A stretch of DNA of 64,000 nt, from the NCBI GenBank assembly GCA_900660155.1, contig CABFPE010000079.1:329442-393441 (forward strand). Reading direction: 5' to 3'. Source of the stretch: Hofstenia miamia (lineage: Eukaryota; Xenacoelomorpha; Acoela; Hofsteniidae). The notes beneath the pieces are model-generated. The model had not been told where the DNA came from and made no database searches. It was given only the letters and a program-made list of their open reading frames with translations. A program made the position numbers and the translations under genes. Positions 24,201 through 35,431 of this stretch are shown one piece after another. Position 1 is the stretch's first letter; every line of letters starts with the position of its first letter.

Positions 24201-25384
24201 ATGCTTAGGTGCGTGAAGATCATCAGGCAAAAGTAACCTCGCCTGATCTTAGAGTAGAAGAATTATCAGCATTCATGACAGACTTTATTGAGAAAGCAAA
24301 GACAAATTCTCACCAAGAAGCAGGTTATTCAAACACGGCTTATGGAATGAGCAAGTTAGGTCTTATCGCTCTTTCTAATGTAAGGTTTCATTTTACTGTT
24401 AATCCAATGGAAATGCTATCAATATTAAAATAGCTTCCAGTTATTTTAAGTTCTAATATAATTCGGATAAGTAAAATATAGCAATGGAACCTCTTCATAC
24501 TTACAAAAATTCCATTATAAATATTTACTGGATATCANNNNNNNNNNNNNNNNNNNNNAGGTGCGTGAAGATCATCAGGCAAAAGTAACCTCGCCTGATC
24601 TTAGAGTAGAAGAATTATCAGCATTCATGACAGACTTTATTGAGAAAGCAAAGACAAATTCTCACCAAGAAGCAGGTTATTCAAACACGGCTTATGGAAT
24701 GAGCAAGTTAGGTCTTATCGCTCTTTCTAATGTAAGGTTTCATTTTACTGTTAATCCAATGGAAATGCTATCAATATTAAAATAGCTTCCAGTTATTTTA
24801 AGTTCTAATATAATTCGGATAAGTAAAATATAGCAATGGAACCTCTTCATACTTACAAAAATTCCATTATAAATATTTACTGGATATCACAGAATTACAT
24901 AATTTGTTTATGTCTTAAAAGCGTCATTTATTTCTTGGTAAGTTTATATGTTGACTTTGTAAGGTTTTGATGAAATTGAAAAAGGTATTTCAGTTCTGCG
25001 TTGTTTCTAAAGCCGCAATCATTCTCGCAATCGCTTGTTCACCGCATTCGAATTACAGTGACAGGAAGAGGCTGCAGAAGTTAAGAGTGAAACGAGTTTG
25101 GAGTGCCAATGAGATGGATATATTTTTGCTATATTAAATATACTATAAATCGTTTTTCTTAAATGCTTAGTTTGATTTTTTAGATTCATGCACGTGAGTT
25201 GGCTAGTGAAAACATTGCTGTCGTTTCAATGTGTCCAGGTACAACTTTAACTGATATGGCAGGACCACTTGGTATAAGACCAGTGGCTGAAGGAGCAGAT
25301 ATAGTCACTTGGTTGGTTACTAAGGACAATATTATGGAGCTATCTGGTAAATTCATTAGAGAAAAAGCAGTTGCAGATTGGTAG
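21236..25384 (+). pseudogene. CBR1: Carbonyl reductase-like SDR, gene C (frameshift in exon 1)
   Basis: Exons are 21236-21410, 23306-23456, 23503-23616, 24209-24379 (also assembled as 24561-24731) and 25184-25384, all with consensus splice sites. Exon 1 is 175 nt against 176 in genes B and D. One base is missing near 21294, so the ATG frame (MSLRICLVTGSNKGIGFEVV) runs into a stop at once, while the rest of the exon reads correctly in the next frame (RQVSKLYSDNDIVYLTSRDK). All later exons are open. The NNAG motif is NNAA, the PGW of the CBR family is PGT, and YGMSK is intact. An AATAAA signal lies at 25496-25501. The gene is either a very recent pseudogene or a functional gene with an assembly error; the intact downstream exons make an error a real possibility. 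Confidence 0.8.
24207..24889. other. Exon 4 region assembled twice around a 21-N gap
   Basis: The 331 bp at 24207-24537 are repeated without visible change at 24559-24889, separated only by 21 N. The copy covers all of exon 4 of gene C plus intron. Identity of both coding and intronic parts, ending exactly at the gap, indicates an unmerged contig overlap and not a real exon duplication. Confidence 0.9.
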
Positions 25385-25495
25385 AAAAACATTGTTTTCA
25401 ATTTTAATACAGTTTTTAAGACGTTGTCAGCATATTAATGAAATTTATTGACATTTGAAATGTATCTTATATATACATATATTAAGCACAATATA

Positions 25496-25501
25496 AATAA
25501 A
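25496..25501 (+). terminator. AATAAA polyadenylation signal of gene C
   Basis: AATAAA lies 112 nt downstream of the gene C stop codon, a normal position for a 3'-end signal. Confidence 0.5.
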
Positions 25502-26070
25502 AATAATGCTGAAGAAATTGGCTTATTGAATGCGATGACATGGGCATTCTTGTCTATTTAATATGGACTTTCAAGTTTAAGTTTTAGTAACAATATTTTA
25601 AAAATATCGACAATTATTTTTCCAATATGAATGTAGCAATGTGTGAAACGCTCATAACAATCATTCGCAAACCGATGTAATGTATACTAACACATATAAA
25701 TAAAATTAAAAAAATCAACAAAATAAACAATTTAAGGTAAAGCAAAAAATGCGAATTGAGAACAAACTCAAATAATACATAGGAATACTTATAATGCCGC
25801 TTAAAACCAATGAAGATTTTCTTACACAAAAAGGACGTATCATCTAAACTGATCATCCCCAGTACGAAATAGGTTGAATCCAATAAGAGTGGATAACTGC
25901 TTTTTTAACAGAATGTAAAATTCCTTCAACACAATTTTTTTGAAAAGCTGGGTAGACGTTGTTAATGAGTATAGAATAGTTCCACTTTCTACATTGGAGC
26001 TAAACATAATGTATAAAGTGACACATATTTGAAAATCTCCTAGACTAGAGAAAATTCCATTATTTACACA
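25502..26070. other. 3' flank of gene C, nothing recognised
   Basis: AT-rich sequence without a recognised element. Confidence 0.4.
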
Positions 26071-27150
26071 TCAGGGGTATGTTGGAATGCAGGGCATGTT
26101 GGAACAGAGTCCTTTTGCGTAATCTAATAAATATAATTATAATTCAAGTGAGCCACCATGTGACTAGTGTAGCGCATTGAATTAAAAAAATATATTCCAA
26201 AATTTTCATTTGTTAACACTGGAAGTACCAAATGTGTCAAAATTGACTCAAATTAAAATTTTGAGTATGCATTCATTAAAAACAACAGCAGGTATATGCA
26301 CCTCCAAAAATATCAATAATCTATTTGAATTTCCATAAGTAAAATTTTTTTAATTCTCTTACATAATTTTTTAATTGAAATGCTACATGTAAAATGAATC
26401 TCAAGTAGTAATGGCATTCCTAGTGTTAATGACTCATCAATGTACCTAATAGTTTTTCGTACCATGAACAGCCATACAACACAATTTATAGTCTTATAAA
26501 AGGGGCATGGAGGCTTAATAAAACAAAAAAGAAACTTAAGTTTAGATATAAGAATTTTACAAATTTCAAAATTTATTTAACGACTTAGTGATGGGGCATT
26601 TTATAAAACAACAAGGGGCAATTTGGAACACCTGGTCCAACATGCTCTCAGTAACAATTTACTATACTTCTTTGCTTTTTAAAATTTAAGAGAAGCTCCA
26701 CTGTTCAATCTACGAAAAGCCACATTGCACCCATTACTTGCAAGCTCTTGATGTTGCCCATTATTGACCTCTCAAAGCATATGTAAATTCGCCAAATGAT
26801 GCATTTCTTCATTGTCACCCGAGCCAAGGTGCAACAATTTACTAAGTTCCTCAATTTGTGAATACTGCTTTGCTTAAAATGTTTTGTTTAAACAATATCC
26901 AGTAATCGTTTTCAAAGCCCAAATGGAAACGATCTCACAGATTTTAAAAATTTGCCATATGTATCTGAAGCGAACGTACATCCAAACTCCTATGCAAGGA
27001 AAATTTGGATTCAATACGCTTCATGCGAATTGTGGGCGCACAAAGACTGCGCTGACAAAGCTGACTTTATTATACGCCAATAAAATGTCTTTTTTTGATA
27101 ATGAAATGGATGGGGCATGCTGGAAAGCAGAACCCAGAACAAGGCCCTAG
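26071..27150 (+). pseudogene. Decayed DNA transposon with zinc-finger-like C-terminus
   Basis: A stretch with several copies of a GGGGCATGTTGGAA-like motif (26076, 26093, 26625, 27113) and a short frame near 27006-27075 reading WIQYASCELWAHKDCADKA. That pattern (W-I-x-C-x-x-C-x-x-W-x-H-x-x-C) matches the cysteine/histidine C-terminal finger found on pogo/Jerky-type transposases, here with the first cysteine changed to tyrosine. Frameshifts surround it and no catalytic core could be read. The boundaries are approximate and the class is an inference. Confidence 0.35.
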
Positions 27151-28519
27151 TTTCCAACTAAGCTGACATATTATATTTTAAGCTATTAAATCTTTGCAGG
27201 AATGACAATTTAACAATGGTTATTTGTTAATTTGATAATATTGCGTGATCTCTTGATAATATAGGCTTTTTCTGAAATGCGTTCTAACTAGTCCCACTCT
27301 CCCCTAGTCCATTGCTAGTATGCAATCCTGTCCTTCTAAGTAGGCGTTAAAAAGATTTCTGTGGGGTCCTAAACTATAATTTAAAGAATCATTAAAACAA
27401 GCAAAGACAGAACCTTACGTAGCATAATCAAGGTTATTAAGACTTGGTTGCACCATTAGTGGTCATTTTGAGAGATGTTCAGTGCTATTTTGTTATATTT
27501 TAATCAATGTGACTCATGTTAATTTTGATTGGTCGCTAGCTTTTGAGTCATCAATTAATGCGTGATTTTACAAATTTAAATTTGGTATTAGATGCTCGAT
27601 CGTCTGCCTAGCACTTGTTGTTCACAGTAAATATTTGTCATCTTTGTAAGAATGAAATATGATATTGTCACAAATTTTAATTTAAGTTTTGATTTCCCAA
27701 TGCACATAGTCGTATTATTTTTACTCACAGACTTCCCTATCCGGTGATTGAACTAACCAGTTTAGATATAACAAATTTTCTCAAATTGGCCTTTACTTTT
27801 TGTTTATATTTCTAAATATTTTTAGCTTTGTTTTTTATTGATGATTATTATGTGCAACTAAATATAGGGCATCGTTTCGGATACAGCAGTGCCACTGGTC
27901 ACCGCAACCAATTCCCATAACCAATCTGTACATTAAGGGATGGTGTAAGGCTTAGGAGAGTAAAGTTTTATTTGCATGTACGACAACAAGCCAGTGTGGC
28001 CATTCAACGTTCAATGAGTTGAGCATATAGACTAGGTCTTCTATGGTTCTGCGGCGCCCAAGGCCATTCAACCAATGATTTTTCTTTTTGGGTTGCTTAC
28101 TGGAGTACACAATTGGTTCCAAACTATCCCGCTAAATTGCAGATATGTAGCAAACTACAATTTATTACTCTTCTATATTTTTAATTGGTTAGAATGTTCC
28201 ACCGAGGACTGAAGTAGTTCATGTCCCGATAAGGGAACATTCTACACTAACGAGCCTCCATTAAATTGCCTCCATTCTTCATATTCATTTGATCAATAAG
28301 AGAATCATACTTGAAATTAAGAATAAATTCTTGAACCAATGTTTCTTTGCTAATGGGTTGGTTAGCTCACTGTACAATGATAGCAATATGTTCAAAAGAA
28401 CTTACCACATTCTCAAAATTGCAAAGGTTGAAAAGTCAATCAAAAATTGGTACAAAAAACCTTGTCTAAATTAAACTATTGTAATAAGCTCCGATATAAA
28501 GATGAACGTTTTCCGAAAT
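27151..28519. other. Intergenic, nothing recognised
   Basis: Slightly less AT-rich in places, but no element or gene could be recognised. Confidence 0.4.
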
Positions 28520-29860
28520 TTAGTTGCAATTGTCGCCCAGCAAATTCTTTAGCATTGAAAATGCCCGTTCTACAGATGCATTAGACCCTTGCGCTTCCTG
28601 GAGCAGATGGTAGTCAATTGGATTCAATATGCCAGATCCTTCAAAAATCTCTTTCATGTCTGAAGCCTCTTCCAGATGTTTTGTGATATATGGTGCAAGA
28701 TTGGCGGCATCAGTGTCAGCAGATAGTGAGTTTAGAAATGTGTGCAGTTTGTTCCAGGAATTCAGAATGGATGCAGATTCTGACTCTAAATCCTTCACCA
28801 GAGTAATTAAGCCAAAGTACTTCTGAATGCCAATCAACTCTGCCATAGCACCCGGGTCATTCATAGCAGTTTTCGCACGAGAAACGATGGTACCATCTTC
28901 TTCAAATTCATTCACAATATTTTTAACTATTTGAAAGTTGCCTGTGTAGTATGAAGCCGCCTCAAGCCATGTCCCTCAACGAGTAACAACTGGCTGTGGA
29001 GGCTTTCCGGTGTCTGAAAATTTGCTGCACGAGTTTTCTTCATTGTCATTGAGGCCTTTACCTTGCAATAAGTTCATCAACCTTTGGAAAAGCTGCGCGA
29101 ATAATTACTGCACGGTTGTGAGCATGTAACATGTCGAAGGGAAGGATGCATGACATTTTATGTGCACCCGCTGGCTCACATGTATTTTGCTGCATCTGAG
29201 ACTAGCAGCATGACATTTTCACGATCAGTTTTTAGAAGCTGAACTGCATCGTCAACAATGCGCACCATTTTATTGCTGTTGACTATGTCCACGCTCCTGA
29301 ATAGTATGAGGTAAGTTGTCCTTGGAACAGCAATATCACCCGCAAAAACAATTACAAATTTGACATTTTTGATATAAATGTCATCGACAACGATAAAAAT
29401 TTTCTTACCTTACAGTTTGGCTTGAATTGTCTCGATTTTCTTCTCAGCAATTGATTTTGTTAGAATGCGACACTGGGAAACCGATGGAAGTTTCTTCCAC
29501 GTGCTTCAAAAAGCTTGATCATGGAAGGATGCTTGGCTCTGTTAAGCGGAATGTCCATTTCCAATAACTATTGCACAAACAGCTCATCGAATTCGCTTTT
29601 ATGAGAAAACTGAATAAAGTTTTGTCTGGTCTGGCTACTTACTGATGGAAGTTTTCCTTGATTCTTTACTGATGTCATGTGACTTTCAACCATGAACGAT
29701 TTGTTGCACGTAACATTTTCTCACAAAGTTGACAGAACAGTAAATCGATCAGACTAACAGTGAATTCAGATGGATATTTACTTGCGTGCATACTTGCTGG
29801 CCTGAAAACACGGTCGAACTGCAATAATTGTTCAAGTGACGCAGAAAACAAACAAAACAC
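28520..29860 (-). pseudogene. hAT-superfamily transposase relic
   Basis: Read on the minus strand, fragments in order are a BED-type zinc-finger-like piece (LIDLLFCQLCEKMLRATN), a DDE-core-like piece (GKKIFIVVDDIYIKNVK), a middle piece (ENVMLLVSDAAKYM), a segment resembling PVVTRWGTWLEAASYY after a frameshift, and an open 131-codon C-terminus (28520-28915) ending with SNASVERAFSMLKNLLGD. The last is the hAT dimerisation signature in which SxxxERxFS is conserved. Several stops and frame changes interrupt the upstream part, so the copy is dead. The layout resembles the hAT family that also gave rise to CGG-repeat-binding proteins. Terminal repeats were not located. Confidence 0.7.
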
Positions 29861-32800
29861 ATGAGAGCAGCATAGAAATTAAAGTAGAGAGGGTTTAACA
29901 AATAAATAGTGAGCAATTAGTGTAGTGATAGCGAAGGGTTTGAAAACAGTTTACAATTTGGATATGCTACTGCTGCGGAAAAATGTATATGAGAATCGCT
30001 GCGATGAAAAGTTAAAAATTTTATAGCAAAAATGGATTTTTTAAGCGAAAAGTGTAAATTTTTACCCAAAAATAATTTTTTGGAGATTTTGACCTAACAA
30101 GTTGTTATACAGTTTATCCTGGATGGTAAAAACGAGTGCTTTCTGCGTTTTATGAAAATTAGACCACGTAGAATCATTTTGACTTTTTTTACTTTTGTTC
30201 GCCCTAGTTATTACTCTACATGTGAAAATAGACCATGCGTCTTAGCCAAAATAACTTGCAATTGAAATGTACAAGATTATATTATAGTAAATAAAAATTT
30301 GGAATGCTTTTGGACTTGTTTTGTACTAATTTAAGAAATATTTATTGGCATAGTAAAAGTCATTTTAAATACAAATATCAAAAATTAGGCCCTCCCCGAA
30401 CATTATTTTTGGCTGCGTCACTGACACTAACAGGATATGAATTGCATTTTTCTTACATGCGCTATAAGTGTTATCAACGTGGTGTAAGCTCTTATTTGAA
30501 AATAACACACTTTTAGGTGTTAAAAGACTGACACATTTGAACTTCGCTTGTGCTTCTGACTCCATAGAAAAACAGCAAGTCCAAGGGCCGACCTGCAGCT
30601 CTTACGTTATGACAAGAGATACCTTTTTGTTAGAAAAAACCAAAAAGTTTAAATAAAACAGTTTGATAGTGTTAGTTATTTTCTAGCGCAGTCTTTTAAC
30701 TCATCCCACTACACACAGTGTTTGTTATCCCCTACTATATATATTTTACTATAAATTACACAATCACAAAATCCTACAACCTTTTTGCTTTGATTTATCT
30801 CAATTGCTTTTCGCTTTATACATGTTTAGAGATGATGTTGCAAATCTATTTCTTATAACTCAACTATTTGCACACCTATACTCATTCGAGGAGGCTTATT
30901 GAATTAATCAATAATGATAGCAATAACTTACAATTGACTGTATCATGTAGATCAAAACCCAGTCATTGAGTAAAACGTTTATTTCCTTCTGTTGACAAAT
31001 TTGGTTTTAATCACTTGTTGGTAATAAGAACAGAATAAAAGCACAAGCTGTATACAAGTAATAGATTAACTAATATGATCAACCTTCCAAACAACACGGC
31101 AGTAATAACAGCATTGGTAACTTAATTGTAAAAATCTTTCAAGTGCACATCGAAATATTGAAGACCAAGAGGAACACTGATCATTTATCAAAGGTGTGGG
31201 GAATAGTGAAATCTTTGGCAGAATTAGTGGGTGCAAGCACCAGTTTCACACCTGGACGGACAACACGCCTTGCTTTAATTTTTTTCAAATGGGGCCTATA
31301 TTGGCAGAATGATAATATCACTAGACTTCTGGTCAATTTCAGCACAGTTTTCCAAAGCAGGAATATTCCGCATAGCAAAATGTTGACAATTTAGCCCTCA
31401 AAGTAAATTCACTAGAATTGGTTTTTAATTTGTAGTTTTTGCTCTTTTGATACATTTTCTGTTGTTTTCCTTCAATTAATAAATTTTTAGCAAAATATAT
31501 ATAATATGAAATTTTGATTTCAACTCGATGGGTCGGTTCTAGAAATGTATTTAGGAAATGGGCCGGACTGGGGCATCAGTCAAGCCCGGTCGCAACTATT
31601 TGGATAATATATGAAATTTTACTAGCTACACATTTAAACATAATTTTTTTTGTTGATCCGTATGGCTTTTTTCGTAATACATGTATAGGAAAATCATTTT
31701 TCCATTGAGATTACTGTTAGTTTAGAAAAGGAAACAACTCAACTGTTGAAGTTTCATTTAATGACATAATATTTGAATATTATTGCATGAAAAGAAAAGA
31801 ATACATTTTCAATAACTATGCCTAAATTCTTTTACAGGGAGTGAGATTGAGATGCTACACAAACTCGCTTGTCAGCAACCACTACCAATCAACATCAAAG
31901 CAGGGAAAATCAGCTGTTGTACATGAAAAATTGTGTGTGAATTCATTGTTGTGCACAGAATAACTGGACACGTGTAGACGTGTATATATATGCTAGAGGT
32001 GTGTGGGTGTCAAATACTACCGCATCCCGCCCGTGAATTATTTTAAATTACCCATAATAGTACTCAACCGTACCCCCAAAGTTAAACTATTGTGCTTGCT
32101 AGTTGCTATTACTTGCACTCCTGGCTGCTTGTTCAGACTAAATTTTGAGTACCGTAAGATGGGGGACTTTGCCCTTTTTCGTGAAATTTGTAAAAACATA
32201 TTTTTACATAAATATACTAATCCAGTATTTTCGAATGTACTGAATTACGTGGACAAATGATTTTTTTTTACCACAGTGTAAGTTGAAATGTATTTTCAAA
32301 TGATTTGAAAGTACTACTTCTAAGTATAATATTTGGTACTGTTCTGTCTTTGACTCTGCCCAACATTTGGTCCCATTACATATACAAAAACATAACGCCT
32401 TCAATTTAGATAAAATTAGGGTGACTGGTTACCAATGAACACGATTACATTGGAAGTCAACGACTGGATTGTTATAAATACCCTTGTGGAAAGCAGACAA
32501 TATTTGAGGGGTCAAAGGCATGATACCAAAGTTGAAAATATGTTTGAGGGAAGACCAAAATGCACCTAGATCTATAAAATAACGGAAACCAGGTCTAATA
32601 TATAATGAGGTTCATATTGGGATATCTTCCGTCAGAAGGACTTCTTGAATATCGAACAGATTCTACTGACCAGATCCTTCAGATTGGGACACTGTTACGA
32701 TGGATGACGTTTGTCTGAAACTGAAATTTGAAAACACTTTGTACCTTAGTTGACTAGTTTTCAGTTTCATTTATAGTTAAACAGCGCATTTTTGCATATA

Positions 32801-33791
32801 TAGAGCTTTCATAAATTTTATCTCGAGATTTTCATTTTTAAAAAAATATGTATAATAAAAATAATTTCCCCAGCTAATTTAATATGTATTTTATATATTA
32901 TTATTTCAGTGTTGATTGCCTTTATACAGCAATTCACATTCTATGCAAGCATACGTGAAGGAGATGCGATATTCGACTTGGGAACAGTATCCTGTTTCTC
33001 TTTACTCATACCCGCTGTACTCACAATAGCACCCGCTCATACACCATGCCTGTGGGCAAGCTCGTATTCTCCCAGCTCTAGAATACGCCTGTTACAGAGA
33101 CTACTGCATTTAATTAACTGCTCTCCCAGTTCTTGTACATGTGCACATTTTTCGATGTTAATGTGTATGGCTTATATTTATTCTGACCACACGAGGTTTT
33201 TACAAACACTAAAGTAGGGTGAGGCTGAATACTCCTCAAAATTTTGAGAGTATCGGCCGAACTGACGCCTCTCCCCCAATACGCCCCTGTATGATTTGCA
33301 GTGATATTAAAAATGTCATATAGCCAAGTTCATCTCACATTTATTGTTGGGATACCCTAGGTGTCAAATGGTTAGTCTCTCAGTATTTCTCTTATAGTCT
33401 CTTTATGGGCACCCCAAGTAATTTTCAACTTGTAACCTTAAGAAAAATTGAGAGGATATATAGAATAGAGCCAATGTACATCAAACAAATGATTCTAAAA
33501 TTCTAGATTTTCGAATAATAACAAATATTCAGGAAGGTCCAGATGCACAGCCAATGCCCGTACACATTTGTCAGTGCCTATTACGAGCCCTACCCTAGAG
33601 TATCAATCATAATAATACTGTACTATTATTGTAGAATCGGTGGCTGGGGACTATACCAGCTTTAACAAACAAAACTTAGTTGACTCTGCAAGAAGGTTAC
33701 ACTTTAGACCTACATAGAGCAGCCACGATTCCAACAGAACAATTAAATAACAAGAGATCATAAGAACAAAAGGCATTGGTAATTCATCCAC
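29861..33791. other. Intergenic, no confident feature
   Basis: Four kilobases without a gene I can defend. A short piece near 31553-31594 (AAATGGGCCGGACTGG and an AAGCCCGG run) resembles the ends of the hAT-type MITE at 3155. An open 102-codon frame at 32909-33217 follows a TTATTTCAG acceptor-like site but resembles nothing I know. Confidence 0.4.
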
Positions 33792-34288
33792 TGTAACTTT
33801 GTAACCATGATGACCAATTCATATGGCGTCCAGCCGAAGTGCTACCTGAGGGGAAGGCAGCTTGTGATAAGAAGGTGCGGTGCTTAACTTGTCTCAACAT
33901 TTTATTCTCTACCTCAATATGAACCACGATTTGATTCTGAAATAAGTCTTTCAAAGGGCAGCCCCCAAGCAAAAAAACGATTGCTACAATAGTTCCCTAT
34001 TTATACAAAGCGTAAATTATTACCTGCTAATTGTTTACAAATTCTAAATCACGCGATCTTTCCCTCGCAAATTCAAATGAGCAACAGAATAACACGTAAT
34101 ATTACATTGAGGGGACAAAGTAACTACAATGAAAACTAAACCTCGAAATAGTGAGGTGACGTCAAAAGTGACGTAGAAAATACGAAATTAAACAAATTAA
34201 TGAATTAGAAACTAACAAATTCTAGGAAAATATTCAAACACACCCGAGTGACTACATTATACATATGACTCTTATTAGGTTCGTAACA
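33792..34288 (-). mobile_element. Solo or truncated LTR, Gypsy-like
   Basis: On the minus strand the segment starts TGTTACGAACC and ends AAGTTACA, giving TG...CA ends with a short inverted repeat. Inside, in the order expected of an LTR promoter, are two TGACGTCA-like sites (near 34153-34175), a TATAAATAGGG box (about 34000) and an AATAAA signal (about 33903). The length of 497 bp suits an LTR. Neither a second LTR nor coding sequence of gag or pol was found, and the 5-bp flanks do not match, so it may be one end of a deleted element. The class is assigned from the TGTTACG start, which is common among Gypsy and BEL elements. Confidence 0.45.
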
Positions 34289-34814
34289 GTATATGTACTA
34301 TTTTGTGTAATAAATATACAATATTTTAGGAAATATATATATATTCGAAATTCCCACAAATATGCTATTTGTGATAATCCATCCAAATATACATTTTTAA
34401 CAAGATTAGTTTCTCATAGTAAATGAATTAAAACCATGTTTTTTCAATGTTTTTTTAGAATTAACTATATCAAACGATAAACAGATTTCTTTGCATATAG
34501 GGCTAATGCATATAGTAACAGAATTATTCTGAGTAAATTTTTATAAAACAAGGTAAATACGAAAGGAACATTAAAACTAAGCAACCATTCTGGGCATAAA
34601 ATTTCATTCAAAATCATCAGAATGATGTTTAAATCGTTTTCAGAAACAAGTGAATGCAAACCTTAAAATACATGAAAAATGTCATTACAATTGTATAAAT
34701 ATGCGTTATGAATATAAGAAAACTAAATGTAAGGTCATATTACTAAAAACATTTCGATCTATGTACAAAAACTAAAATTACCGTAATTGAACTACATAAA
34801 TCTGCACGATTTAC

Positions 34815-35275
34815 CGCAATGTCAGAAGAACAATTGCTTCTAGACACTGCAAGTATCTCGGAGTCCCCCTCACTGCAGTAGGATAACCATAGCTCTGTAA
34901 GAGTTTGCAGTACCGCTTGTCCTACAGCAGAGAGGGAGACTTGTTAAAGTACCTAAGATGTGTCATGTCATAGCATATACGCCATTGCCATTCTGTGTCC
35001 AGAGGGCATCAAAATGGCATACATTCGTTATTTGAGTTGATTATCCAGGCTTAGTTCTCGATGAAAGCGGCAGTCGATTCCGTGTTGCTCTGAATACATT
35101 GCTACAGTAACAACAGACACACAGTAGCAATTGATTGACTCAAATGCTCTAGGTGTCACAAACGGAATGTTATAAACACAATAATTGCGAACACTTATAT
35201 ACCATAATGAACCAGCATTTAAATATTGACAAAGATTTGGTTAACACACTTGTTTATTTCGTGTTGCGAAACAAT
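34815..35275 (+). repeat. Hairpin-bearing repeat family, copy A (diverged)
   Basis: Diverged copy of the family also present at 37501-38168 and 62204-62915. The most conserved part contains a potential RNA hairpin. The outer arms are AGTCCCCCTC (34862) and GAGGGAGACT (34932), with one mismatch. An inner stem pairs GTAGGATAA (34878) with TTGTCCTAC (34917), and a CTC-TGTAA-GAG loop sits near the apex. Further shared blocks are GATGAAAGCGGC and CATTTAAATATTGACAAA. The region is more GC-rich than its surroundings. No protein is encoded in the conserved part. A structured RNA gene, a conserved 5' region of a gene family, or a transposon body are all possible. Confidence 0.5.
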
Positions 35276-35431
35276 ATGTATTTACAATCAGTAATTCTAC
35301 TCTTAATTTTGTGTGCATTAATATTTCCCGCTGAAAGCAGTGTTTCAAATCAGTGGCGTCAAACCCGGGCGCTCAGACAACTATTGCAGAATTTAATACA
35401 TGAAATTGAAAACATTATTTATTCAAATTAA
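35276..35431 (+). CDS. Possible small secreted peptide (51 residues)
   Basis: An ATG at 35276 opens a 51-codon frame. A hydrophobic N-terminal core (SVILLLILCALIF) followed by a small-residue motif (PAES) looks like a signal peptide. The remaining 30 or so residues (SVSNQWRQTRALRQLL, then an acidic-hydrophobic end) could form an amphipathic helix. The frame also extends upstream to 35153. It starts at the end of the hairpin-bearing repeat, whose other copies do not carry this ORF. There is no cysteine framework and no family match known to me. Short AT-rich ORFs with hydrophobic starts also arise by chance, so this is tentative. Confidence 0.25.
   Translation: MYLQSVILLLILCALIFPAESSVSNQWRQTRALRQLLQNLIHEIENIIYSN

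Noticed and set aside
24561..24731. A true second exon 4 in gene C
   Set aside because: Identity extends into the intron and stops at the N gap, which fits an assembly overlap.
28629..28826. Plus-strand ORF over the hAT relic
   Set aside because: Antisense shadow of the conserved hAT C-terminal frame.
32909..33217. 102-codon ORF after an acceptor-like TTATTTCAG
   Set aside because: No recognisable domain, no donor or neighbouring exon; AT-rich noise cannot be excluded.
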